A stretch of DNA of 64,000 nucleotides from Streptomyces sp. NBC_01268 (GTDB taxonomy: Bacteria > Actinomycetota > Actinomycetes > Streptomycetales > Streptomycetaceae), in contig NZ_CP108454.1 of assembly GCF_036240795.1 (NCBI RefSeq), positions 2,852,001-2,916,000 on the forward strand. The letters are read 5' to 3'. Shown piece by piece: positions 17,228 to 26,330 of the stretch; positions within the stretch are counted from its first letter, which is position 1; every line of letters begins with the position of its first letter. A program made the position numbers and the translations under genes. The notes beneath the pieces are model-generated. The model saw only the letters and a list, made by a program, of their open reading frames with translations, did not search any database and was not told the origin of the DNA.

Positions 17228-18114
17228 GGGCGGTCCTTCGTGACGGGCGGGTTGGACGGGGAGTACTCGGGGGCCGACCAGCGCAGGGGGCTGGCGTCCC
17301 TGGTCTCCGCCACCGCGTCCAGGCGGAAGCGGACCGCGCGGCCCTCGGGGCCGTACTCGGTGTGGGCGAAGCCGGAGAGCTGGAGGGTGGTGCCGGTGCG
17401 CCAGTCGAGGAAGAGCAGGCCGGCGCGGCCGTCCGCCTCCAGGTTGCCGAGGGTGAGGAACATGGCGTTGCCGGGGTAGTCGGCCCAGCGCAGTTCGGTG
17501 GGCGAGACGAGCTCGACGAAGCCGGGGTCGCCGCCGCGGTGGCTGGCGTCGACGCCGTCGGGGGAGGCGGTGGCGACGAAGAAGGTGTCGGCGGTGCGGA
17601 TCAGGCGCCGCTGGGCGGGGGTGAGGGAGCGGGTGTGGCGCGCCGCGACCGGGCGGGGGGCCTGCTCGTAGCCGCGCAGCTCGCGCTTCTGGAGGTACTT
17701 CGGGCAGTTCGCGAAGACCTGCTCCGCCTCGACGAGCAACCCGCGGACACTGGGGCGCGCGGTGCCGTTGAGGCGCATCCGGCGGCGGGTGCGGGGGTCG
17801 AGGGCGATCGTCCCGACGGGGGTGCCGGCCTCGGTGACCGCCGCCACGAGGGGGTCGCGGGCGGGGACGCCTCCCGCGACGGAGACGGCGTGCGGGCCGA
17901 CCGCCCGGACGAAGCCGGGGCGGCCGGTGAGCAGGCTCGCCCAGACCCGGCCGTCCGGGGCGGCGGCTGCGAGCACGAGCATCGGCTGGACCTCCAGGAA
18001 GGCGGCGGCGACCGGGCGGATGCCGGGGGCGATGGATCTGCCGACGTGCTCGGCGAGGTCGCGGACGCCGACGCGGGTCTGAACGGCGAGGGAGCCGGGG
18101 TGGTAGGCGCGCAT
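17224..18114 (-). CDS. Pyridoxamine 5'-phosphate oxidase-like flavin/heme-binding family protein
   Basis: This 296-residue protein resembles large PNPOx-like proteins with two split-barrel halves. The first half has MLVLAAAAPDGRVWASLLTG around residues 45-64. The second has DTFFVATASPDGVDASHRGG and FLTLGNLEADGRAGLLFLDW. GRAGLLF is typical of flavin-binding split barrels. The motif FANCPKYLQKREL around 135-147 is a signature of this subfamily. The likely role is flavin-dependent reduction of a small molecule. A cofactor cannot be proved from sequence. It is the first gene of a unit with the HPP gene and is divergent from the CGNR regulator, across an intergenic region with paired inverted repeats. 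Confidence 0.8.
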   Translation of the reverse strand: MRAYHPGSLAVQTRVGVRDLAEHVGRSIAPGIRPVAAAFLEVQPMLVLAAAAPDGRVWASLLTGRPGFVRAVGPHAVSVAGGVPARDPLVAAVTEAGTPVGTIALDPRTRRRMRLNGTARPSVRGLLVEAEQVFANCPKYLQKRELRGYEQAPRPVAARHTRSLTPAQRRLIRTADTFFVATASPDGVDASHRGGDPGFVELVSPTELRWADYPGNAMFLTLGNLEADGRAGLLFLDWRTGTTLQLSGFAHTEYGPEGRAVRFRLDAVAETRDASPLRWSAPEYSPSNPPVTKDRP

Positions 18115-18163
18115 GGGGACCTCCTCGGGTGCGAGTCGTACGCGTCGTCCACTGCGGATGGCG

Positions 18164-18234
18164 CTAACCTTTGAATATGACTTTAGAGGTTAGAGCACGC
18201 TACACGCAACCGGTCACGTAACCTTGAGGGGTTA
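18164..18234. promoter_or_regulatory. Paired inverted repeats (four GGTTA half-sites) in the PNPOx/CGNR divergent promoter
   Basis: The first repeat is CTAACCT-N16-AGGTTAG (18164-18193) and the second is TAACC-N6-GGTTA (18219-18234). Four copies of the same half-site within about 70 bases, in an AT-richer patch between divergent genes, strongly suggest operators. The likely binder is the adjacent CGNR protein, by inference from position only. Confidence 0.6.
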
Positions 18235-18267
18235 GTCCGAAATTCGTCGCCGAGGAGGGCGTCCGCC

Positions 18268-18810
18268 ATGACCGTTTCCGATCCGCGGCCACTCGTCGGC
18301 GAGCCCGTCTCCCTCGACCTGCTCAACACCCGCTGGATGGCGGACGGCGTACGTCAGGACCTGCTCACCGGCGTCGAGGGGCTCGGCGTCTGGCTGCGCA
18401 CGAACGGGCTCGACGGGCGCTTCCGCACCGACGACGTCACCCTGCGGCACACCCTGGCCGCGCGCGACGCCCTCGCGGGCCTGGTCGACCGGCCCGGCGA
18501 CCCGGACGCCACCGCCCGGGTCGACGCGGTCCTCGGGCATGGCCGGATCCGGGCCACGCTCACCCCCGAAGGGCCGGGCGAGAAAGCGGAATTCGCCGAT
18601 CCCGCCTGGGGGCCCGGATGGACCGCCGCCCGCGACTACCTCGACCTGTTGCGCGCGAATCCGGAACGCATCCGCAAGTGCGCCCACGAGGCGTGCATCC
18701 TGCACTTCTTCGACACCTCGCGGAACGGCACCCGCCGCTGGTGCTCAATGGCCGCCTGTGGCAACCGGGCCAAGGCCTCGCGCCACTATGCCCGTACAAA
18801 GGACAACTAG
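18268..18810 (+). CDS. CGNR zinc-finger protein with ABATE domain (probable transcription regulator)
   Basis: The 180-residue protein has an N-terminal ABATE-type domain (EPVSLDLLNTRW...GLGVWL) and a C-terminal CGNR zinc finger. The finger has CAHEACILHFFD, then RRWCSMAACGNRAKASRHYA at about 138-176. The two Cys pairs and the CGNR box are intact. CGNR proteins are regarded as stress-responsive DNA-binding regulators in actinobacteria. Divergent orientation to the PNPOx-HPP unit and the repeats between them suggest it controls that unit and itself. The ATG has only a modest upstream purine-rich stretch. Confidence 0.88.
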   Translation: MTVSDPRPLVGEPVSLDLLNTRWMADGVRQDLLTGVEGLGVWLRTNGLDGRFRTDDVTLRHTLAARDALAGLVDRPGDPDATARVDAVLGHGRIRATLTPEGPGEKAEFADPAWGPGWTAARDYLDLLRANPERIRKCAHEACILHFFDTSRNGTRRWCSMAACGNRAKASRHYARTKDN

Positions 18811-18879
18811 TCCCCCACCGGCAGGACTGCACCTCGCCCCTGTTGGGCATCTTTCGTCCGCCGTGGCGCATCTTCCGCA

Positions 18880-18913
18880 GTGGCGGATGTGTGCCACGCG
18901 CGCATTCCGCCAC
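18880..18913. terminator. Possible terminator or operator between the CGNR gene and the S8 protease
   Basis: GTGGCGG and CCGCCAC form a 7-base inverted repeat with a 20-base spacer about 70 bases after the CGNR stop. The spacer is long for a terminator. The rest of the 18811-19009 gap shows a CCGGTACCGG palindrome at 18965-18974 but no clear promoter. Confidence 0.25.
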
Positions 18914-19009
18914 CCGGTAACTCTCCCCAAACCCCTGTCATTTGCGAAAGGCTGAGCGGTCATCCGGTACCGGAATCCGGACCCTCTTCTTTCACAAACA
19001 GGGATGTAG

Positions 19010-22000
19010 ATGACCACCCCCGAAACGCAGAGCTCCATACCCGGGCGCTCCACCTCCGGGACCAGACGCGCGGCCCGCATCGCGGCCGCCGCCGGCCTCG
19101 TGACCGCGCTCGTCGCGGCCGGTGCCGCCCCGGTCCTGGCCGCCGACGACCCGGCGGCCGGCACCTCCCCGGTGAAGACCGCCGGGCCCGCCGACAAGCT
19201 GGGCGCCACCGACGCCCAGCGCCTCTCCGAGGCCGAGGCCTCCGGCCAGGCCAACGTCACCGTCCTCGTCGCCACCGCCCCGGGCGCCACCGAGCAGGTC
19301 GCGGACCAGCTCGACGCCGTCCCCGGCGCCTCCGTCGGCAAGCAGGACGACAAGCTGGGCTACGTCCGCGCCACCCTGCCGACCGGCAAGGCCGACGCCG
19401 CGATCAAGGCCGCCACCAAGCTGTCCTCCGTCCAGTCGGTGGACCTCCAGGCGGAGATCAAGCAGGACGACCCGACCCCGGACGCGGGCACCACGGGCGC
19501 CGTCGACGGCACCACCGTCACGCGCACCTACCCGGCCCCCGGCAAGAGCACCCCGGCGAAGAACCCGTACAACCCGTCCCACGAGACCGGTGCGGTGGAC
19601 TTCGTCAAGGAGCACCCGAAGGCCGACGGCCGCGGCGTGACCATCGGCATCCTCGACTCCGGTGTCGACCTCGGCCACCCGGCCCTGCAGAAGACCACCA
19701 CCGGCGAGCGCAAGATCGTCGACTGGGTCACCGCCACCGACCCGCTCACCGAGAGCGACGGCACCTGGCGCGCCCAGATCACCCCGGTCACGGGCGCCGC
19801 GTTCACCGCCGGCGGCCAGAGCTGGAAGGCCCCCGAGGGCTCGTACCAGTGGAGCCGCTTCAGCGAGTCGGTCACCGCGGGCGGCGACCCCAAGGGCGAC
19901 ATCAACCGGGACGGCGACACCACCGACCGCTTCGGTCTGCTGTACGACCCGGTCGCCGGCACCGTGCGCGTGGACACCGACCAGGACGGTGACTTCACGA
20001 ACAACGAGCCGATGAAGCCGTACAAGGACGGCTACCAGGTCGGCTACTTCGGTACCGACGACCCGGCCACCGAGGTCGTCGAGAAGACCCCGTTCGTCGT
20101 GCAGATCCGCAAGGACGTGCCGATGGACCCGCTGGGCGGCACCTGGGTCGGCAAGAAGGCCGACTTCGTCAACGTCGGTCTCGTCGAGTCCTCGCACGGC
20201 ACCCACGTCGCCGGCATCACCGCCGCCAACGGCCTCTTCGGCGGCCGGATGAACGGCGCCGCCCCCGGCGCGAAGATCGTCTCCGCCCGTGCCTGCACCT
20301 GGACCGGCGGCTGCACCAACACCGCGCTGACCGAGGGCATGATCGACCTCGTCGCCAACCGCGGCGTCGACATCGTCAACATGTCGATCGGCGGCCTGCC
20401 GCTGCAGAACGACGGCGACAACGTCCGCGCCCGCCTCTACACGCGTCTCATCGACACGTACGGCGTGCAGCTGGTCATCTCGGCCGGCAACGAGGGCCCC
20501 GGCATCAACACGATCGGCGACCCCGGCCTGGCCGACAAGGTCCTGTCGGTCGGCGCGGCCGTCTCCAAGGAGACCTGGGCCGCCAACTACGGCTCCGCCG
20601 TCGAGAAGAAGTACGCCATGTTCCCCTTCTCCTCGCGCGGCCCGCGTGAGGACGGCGGCTTCACCCCGACCATCACCGCCCCCGGCTCGGCCGTGAACAC
20701 CATCCCGACCTGGCAGCCCGGCGCGGGCGTCGCCGAGTCCGGCTACGCGCTGCCCGCCGGCTACGGCATGCTCAACGGCACCTCGATGTCCTCGCCGCAG
20801 GCGGCGGGCGCGAGCGCGCTGCTGATCTCCGCGGCCAAGCAGAAGCACATCGCGCTCTCCCCGCTCACCCTGCGCACCGCGCTCACCTCGACCGCGAAGC
20901 GGATCCCGGGTGTCGCGGCCCACGAGCAGGGCGCCGGCCTCATCGACATCGAGGACGCCTGGGAGTCGATCAAGGACGGTGCCACCGCCCACGACTACAA
21001 GGTCGAGGCCCCGGTCGACACCGCGATCTTCCCGGCCCCGCACACCGGCACCGGTGTGTACGACCGCCAGGGCGGCCTCAAGGTCGGCCAGAAGAAGGTC
21101 TACGACGTCACCATCACGCGCACGAGCGGCCCGGACCGGCCGATCGAGCACGAGCTGGACCTGAAGTACGACGACGGCACCTTCCGCATCCTCGGCGACG
21201 ACGAGATCGACCTGCCGCTGAACAAGCCGGTCACCGTCAGGCTGCAGGCCCGTCCGACCTCCGCCGGCGTGCACAGCGTCATCCTGGAGGCCGACGACGA
21301 GCGCACCGAGGGCGTCGACAAGCAGATCCTCGCCACCTCGATCGTCTCCGCCGACCTGGTCGGCCCGGGCTACGGCTTCTCCGCCACGAGCACGACGCAG
21401 CGCAACAGCAGCAAGTCGTACTTCGTGACCGTGCCGAAGGGCGCCAAGACCCTCGAGGTCTCCCTGAGCGGGCTGAAGGAGAAGAGCCAGACCCGGTTCA
21501 TCACCCAGCACCCGTACGGCGTCGCCCTCGAGGACAACGCGACGAACCAGTGCTACCCGCACTACAACCCGGACAACACCTGCCGTCCGGACCTGCGCTC
21601 CTACGCCAACCCGCTCCCGGGCGTGTGGGAGATCATCGTCGAGTCCCGCCGTACGTCGCCGGACCTGGACAACCCGTTCAAGCTGAACGTCACGGTGCTC
21701 GGCGCCTCCTTCGACCCGGCCGTCCAGACGGTCCCCGAGGCGAAGGTCGGCACCCCCGCCGCCGTGCAGTGGAAGGTCTCGAACGAGTTCGCGGCCCTCG
21801 ACGGACGCCTGAAGGGCGGCTCGCTCGGCTCGCAGAAGTCCGAGAAGGCGACCATCCAGCACCACGAGCAGCAGATCAAGACCGTCACCATCGGTGAGGG
21901 CGTCGAGCGCCTCGACATCGCCATCGGCAACACCTCCGACCTGTCGGCCGACCTCGACCTCACGGTCAAGCTGGGCGACACCCAGGTCGGCCAGTCCGCC

Positions 22001-22330
22001 GACGGCGACTCCGAGGAGTCCGTCAGCCTGGTCAAGCCCGCCCCCGGCACCTACACCGTCATCATCGACGGCTACTCGGTGCAGGCGGCCGGCGGCACCA
22101 GCTACGACTACGAGGACGTGTACTACTCGTCCGCGCTCGGCTCCGTGAAGGTCGACGAGTCGAAGCCGGTCCAGCTGGCCAACGGCGCGTCCGCCCAGGT
22201 CGCCGCCGAGGTCGTGGTCAACGCCGCGGCTCCCGAGGGCCGCCGGTTCTTCGGCGAGGTCCAGCTGCTGAACGCCCGCGGCACCGCCGCCGGCACCGGC
22301 AGCGTGGTGATCGGGAACGTCGTCCCGTAA
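19010..22330 (+). CDS. Secreted S8 family serine peptidase (subtilisin-like, large)
   Basis: The 1106-residue precursor has a twin-basic N-terminal region and hydrophobic core ending near APVLAADD (residue 44), then a propeptide-like region. The catalytic triad is Asp216 (GILDSGVD), His396 (SSHGTHVAG) and Ser592 (NGTSMSSPQAAG); the oxyanion segment SAGNEGPG is also present. About 180 residues separate Asp and His, much longer than in subtilisin and reminiscent of tripeptidyl-peptidase II-type S8 members. The insert contains DINRDGDTTDRF and DTDQDGDFTNN, calcium-loop-like Asp motifs. The C-terminal 400 residues are beta-rich, with a pre-peptidase C-like end. The role is probably extracellular protein degradation. 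AGGGATG precedes the ATG. Confidence 0.92.
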   Translation: MTTPETQSSIPGRSTSGTRRAARIAAAAGLVTALVAAGAAPVLAADDPAAGTSPVKTAGPADKLGATDAQRLSEAEASGQANVTVLVATAPGATEQVADQLDAVPGASVGKQDDKLGYVRATLPTGKADAAIKAATKLSSVQSVDLQAEIKQDDPTPDAGTTGAVDGTTVTRTYPAPGKSTPAKNPYNPSHETGAVDFVKEHPKADGRGVTIGILDSGVDLGHPALQKTTTGERKIVDWVTATDPLTESDGTWRAQITPVTGAAFTAGGQSWKAPEGSYQWSRFSESVTAGGDPKGDINRDGDTTDRFGLLYDPVAGTVRVDTDQDGDFTNNEPMKPYKDGYQVGYFGTDDPATEVVEKTPFVVQIRKDVPMDPLGGTWVGKKADFVNVGLVESSHGTHVAGITAANGLFGGRMNGAAPGAKIVSARACTWTGGCTNTALTEGMIDLVANRGVDIVNMSIGGLPLQNDGDNVRARLYTRLIDTYGVQLVISAGNEGPGINTIGDPGLADKVLSVGAAVSKETWAANYGSAVEKKYAMFPFSSRGPREDGGFTPTITAPGSAVNTIPTWQPGAGVAESGYALPAGYGMLNGTSMSSPQAAGASALLISAAKQKHIALSPLTLRTALTSTAKRIPGVAAHEQGAGLIDIEDAWESIKDGATAHDYKVEAPVDTAIFPAPHTGTGVYDRQGGLKVGQKKVYDVTITRTSGPDRPIEHELDLKYDDGTFRILGDDEIDLPLNKPVTVRLQARPTSAGVHSVILEADDERTEGVDKQILATSIVSADLVGPGYGFSATSTTQRNSSKSYFVTVPKGAKTLEVSLSGLKEKSQTRFITQHPYGVALEDNATNQCYPHYNPDNTCRPDLRSYANPLPGVWEIIVESRRTSPDLDNPFKLNVTVLGASFDPAVQTVPEAKVGTPAAVQWKVSNEFAALDGRLKGGSLGSQKSEKATIQHHEQQIKTVTIGEGVERLDIAIGNTSDLSADLDLTVKLGDTQVGQSADGDSEESVSLVKPAPGTYTVIIDGYSVQAAGGTSYDYEDVYYSSALGSVKVDESKPVQLANGASAQVAAEVVVNAAAPEGRRFFGEVQLLNARGTAAGTGSVVIGNVVP

Positions 22331-23521
<1,191 letters not shown>

Positions 23522-23562
23522 GACCGGGGACGTCGCCAGGGCGAAAACCTGACGAACACTGA

Positions 23563-23597
23563 CGAAGGGCGGCCATCCGTGGGATGGCCGCCCTTCG
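23563..23597 (+). terminator. Terminator hairpin after asd
   Basis: The 16-base arms (CGAAGGGCGGCCATCC and its complement) at 23563-23578 and 23582-23597 pair perfectly with a three-base loop. Confidence 0.85.
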
Positions 23598-23685
23598 CTT
23601 GTTCGCCCTGGGAAATGTGCGGTGCGCCGCCGACACACCCCGTGGAAGGATGGCCCAAACGTCACGAAACCGAGGAGTTGACCGG

Positions 23686-26262
23686 GTGCCTGGCACAAAC
23701 CTGACCCGTGAAGAGGCGGCGCAGCGGGCGAAGCTGCTGTCCGTGGACGCGTATGAGGTCGACCTCGACCTCACCGGTGCGCAGGAGGGCGGCACCTACC
23801 GGTCCGTCACCACCGTCCGCTTCGATTCCGCCGAGGCCGGGGCCGAGACCTTCATCGATCTCGTCGCCCCCGCCGTCCACGAGGTCGTGCTCAACGGGCA
23901 CGCCCTCGACGTCGCAGCCGTCTTCCGGGACTCCCGGATCGCGCTCCCCCACCTCGCACAGGGGCGCAACGAGCTGAAGGTCGTCGCCGACTGCGCGTAC
24001 ACCAACACCGGTGAGGGCCTGCACCGGTTCGTCGACCCCGTCGACGGCCAGGCCTACCTCTACACGCAGTTCGAGGTGCCGGACGCCCGCCGCGTCTTCG
24101 CCTCGTTCGAGCAGCCCGACCTCAAGGCGACCTTCCAGTTCACGGTGAAGGCCCCCTCCGGCTGGTCGGTCATCTCCAACTCCCCCACGCCGGAGCCCAA
24201 GGACGACGTGTGGGTGTTCGAGCCGACCCCGCGCATCTCCACGTACATCACCGCGCTGATCGTCGGCCCGTACCACTCGGTGCACTCCTCGTACGAGGGT
24301 CCCGACGGCCAGGTCGTGCCGCTGGGCATCTACTGCCGCCCGTCGCTCGCGGAGTTCCTCGACGCGGACCACATCTTCGACGTGACCCGCCAGGGCTTCG
24401 GCTGGTTCCAGGAGAAGTTCGCGTACGACTACCCGTTCGCCAAGTACGACCAGCTGTTCGTGCCGGAGTTCAACGCGGGCGCGATGGAGAACGCGGGCGC
24501 GGTCACCATCCGCGACCAGTACGTCTTCCGCTCGAAGGTCACGGACGCCGCGTACGAGCGTCGCGCCGAGACCATCCTGCACGAGCTCGCCCACATGTGG
24601 TTCGGCGACCTCGTCACCATGGAGTGGTGGAACGACCTGTGGCTGAACGAGTCGTTCGCCACCTACACCTCGGTCGCCTGCCAGGCCTCCGTCGAGGGCA
24701 CCCGCTGGCCCAACGCCTGGACCACCTTCGCCAACGCGGAGAAGACCTGGGCCTACCGCCAGGACCAGCTGCCGTCGACGCACCCGATCATGGCGGACAT
24801 CAACGACCTGGAGGACGTGCTCGTCAACTTCGACGGGATCACGTACGCCAAGGGCGCCTCCGTCCTGAAGCAGCTCGTCGCCTACGTCGGCCAGGACGAG
24901 TTCTTCAAGGGCGTGCAGGCCTACTTCAAGGCCCACGCCTTCGGCAACACGCGCCTGACGGACCTGCTGGGCGCCCTGGAGGAGACCTCCGGCCGTGACC
25001 TGAAGGCCTGGTCGAAGGCGTGGCTGGAGACCGCCGGCATCAACGTGCTGCGGCCCGAGATCGAGACCGACGAGAACGGCTCCATCACCTCCTTCGCCGT
25101 CCGCCAGACCGCCCCGGCGCTGCCGGCCGGCGCCAAGGGCGAGGCCGTCCTGCGCCCGCACCGGATCGCCATCGGCTTCTACGACCTGGACGCGGCCGGC
25201 AAGCTGGTCCGCACCGAGCGGGTCGAGCTGGACATCGAGGCGGCCGAGCTGACCGCCGTGCCGCAGCTCGTCGGCAAGAGCCGTCCGTCGGTCGTGCTGC
25301 TCAACGACGACGACCTGTCGTACGCCAAGGTCCGCCTCGACGAGGTGTCCCTCAAGAACGTCACCGCGCACCTGGGCGACTTCACCGAGTCCCTGCCGCG
25401 GGCGCTGTGCTGGGCCTCGGCCTGGGACATGACCCGCGACGGCGAGCTGGCCACCCGCGACTACCTGGACCTGGTGCTCTCGGGCATCGCCAAGGAGACC
25501 GACATCGGCGTGGTCCAGTCGCTCCAGGGCCAGGTCAAGGCGGCCCTGGACCTGTACGCGGCGCCGGAGTGGCGCGCCGAGGGCCTGTCCCGCTGGGGCG
25601 CCTTCGCGCAGGAGCAGCTGCGGGCCGCGGCGCCGGGCAGCGACCACCAGCTGGCCTGGGCGCGGGCCTTCGCGGCCACCGCCCGCGAGGACGCCGAGCT
25701 CGACGTGCTCGCCGGTCTGCTCGCGGGTGACGTGACGATCGACGGTCTCGCCGTCGACACCGAGCTGCGCTGGGCGTTCGTGCAGCGGCTCGCGGCGACC
25801 GGCCGGTTCGACGAGCCGGAGATCGCGGCGGAGCTGGAGCGCGACCGGACCGCCGCGGGCGAGCGCCACGCGGCGACGGCCCGCGCGGCCCGTCCGACCC
25901 AGGCGGCGAAGGCCGAGGCGTGGGCCCAGGTCGTCGAGTCCGACACCCTGGCGAACGCGGTGCAGGAGGCCGTGATCGGCGGCTTCGTGCAGGCCGACCA
26001 GCGCGAGCTGATCGCCCCGTACACGGCGAAGTACTTCGCCGCGATCAAGGGCGTCTCGGAGACGCGCAGCCACGAGATCGTGCAGCAGATCGTGGTCGGT
26101 CTCTACCCGTCGCTCCAGGTCTCGCAGGCCACCCTGGACGCCACGGACGCGTGGATCGCCGCCAACGACCCGGCGCCGGCGCTCCGCCGCATGGTGACGG
26201 AGTCCCGCGCGGGCGTCGAGCGGGCGCTGAAGGCGCAGGCGGCGGACGCGGCCGCCGCCTGA
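23686..26262 (+). CDS. pepN: Aminopeptidase N, M1 family, copy 2
   Basis: The 858-residue M1 zinc aminopeptidase is a close paralogue of the copy starting at 11320. GAMEN lies at 265-269 and the zinc ligands are His299, His303 (HELAHMWFGD) and Glu322 (NESF). Where copy 1 has VWWDDLWLKESFADF, this copy has EWWNDLWLNESFATY, the more classical M1 form. The GTG start at VPGTNLTREEA is supported by GAGGAG eight bases upstream. It is cytoplasmic, with no signal peptide. The asd terminator separates it from asd and another terminator follows, so it is likely monocistronic. Confidence 0.96.
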   Translation: MPGTNLTREEAAQRAKLLSVDAYEVDLDLTGAQEGGTYRSVTTVRFDSAEAGAETFIDLVAPAVHEVVLNGHALDVAAVFRDSRIALPHLAQGRNELKVVADCAYTNTGEGLHRFVDPVDGQAYLYTQFEVPDARRVFASFEQPDLKATFQFTVKAPSGWSVISNSPTPEPKDDVWVFEPTPRISTYITALIVGPYHSVHSSYEGPDGQVVPLGIYCRPSLAEFLDADHIFDVTRQGFGWFQEKFAYDYPFAKYDQLFVPEFNAGAMENAGAVTIRDQYVFRSKVTDAAYERRAETILHELAHMWFGDLVTMEWWNDLWLNESFATYTSVACQASVEGTRWPNAWTTFANAEKTWAYRQDQLPSTHPIMADINDLEDVLVNFDGITYAKGASVLKQLVAYVGQDEFFKGVQAYFKAHAFGNTRLTDLLGALEETSGRDLKAWSKAWLETAGINVLRPEIETDENGSITSFAVRQTAPALPAGAKGEAVLRPHRIAIGFYDLDAAGKLVRTERVELDIEAAELTAVPQLVGKSRPSVVLLNDDDLSYAKVRLDEVSLKNVTAHLGDFTESLPRALCWASAWDMTRDGELATRDYLDLVLSGIAKETDIGVVQSLQGQVKAALDLYAAPEWRAEGLSRWGAFAQEQLRAAAPGSDHQLAWARAFAATAREDAELDVLAGLLAGDVTIDGLAVDTELRWAFVQRLAATGRFDEPEIAAELERDRTAAGERHAATARAARPTQAAKAEAWAQVVESDTLANAVQEAVIGGFVQADQRELIAPYTAKYFAAIKGVSETRSHEIVQQIVVGLYPSLQVSQATLDATDAWIAANDPAPALRRMVTESRAGVERALKAQAADAAAA

Positions 26263-26278
26263 CGGCTGACCTGACGCA

Positions 26279-26316
26279 CGAGGGGCCCCGGACCGGTCAC
26301 GGTCCGGGGCCCCTCG
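26279..26316. terminator. Convergent terminator hairpin after pepN copy 2
   Basis: The 16-base arms CGAGGGGCCCCGGACC (26279-26294) and its complement (26301-26316) pair perfectly with a six-base loop, between pepN and a converging gene. Confidence 0.85.
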
Positions 26317-26330
26317 CCGTGCCGGGCGGG

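Noticed and set aside
16709..18114. Part of a biosynthetic gene cluster
   Set aside because: The genes are small redox and membrane proteins with no scaffold-building enzyme in reach.
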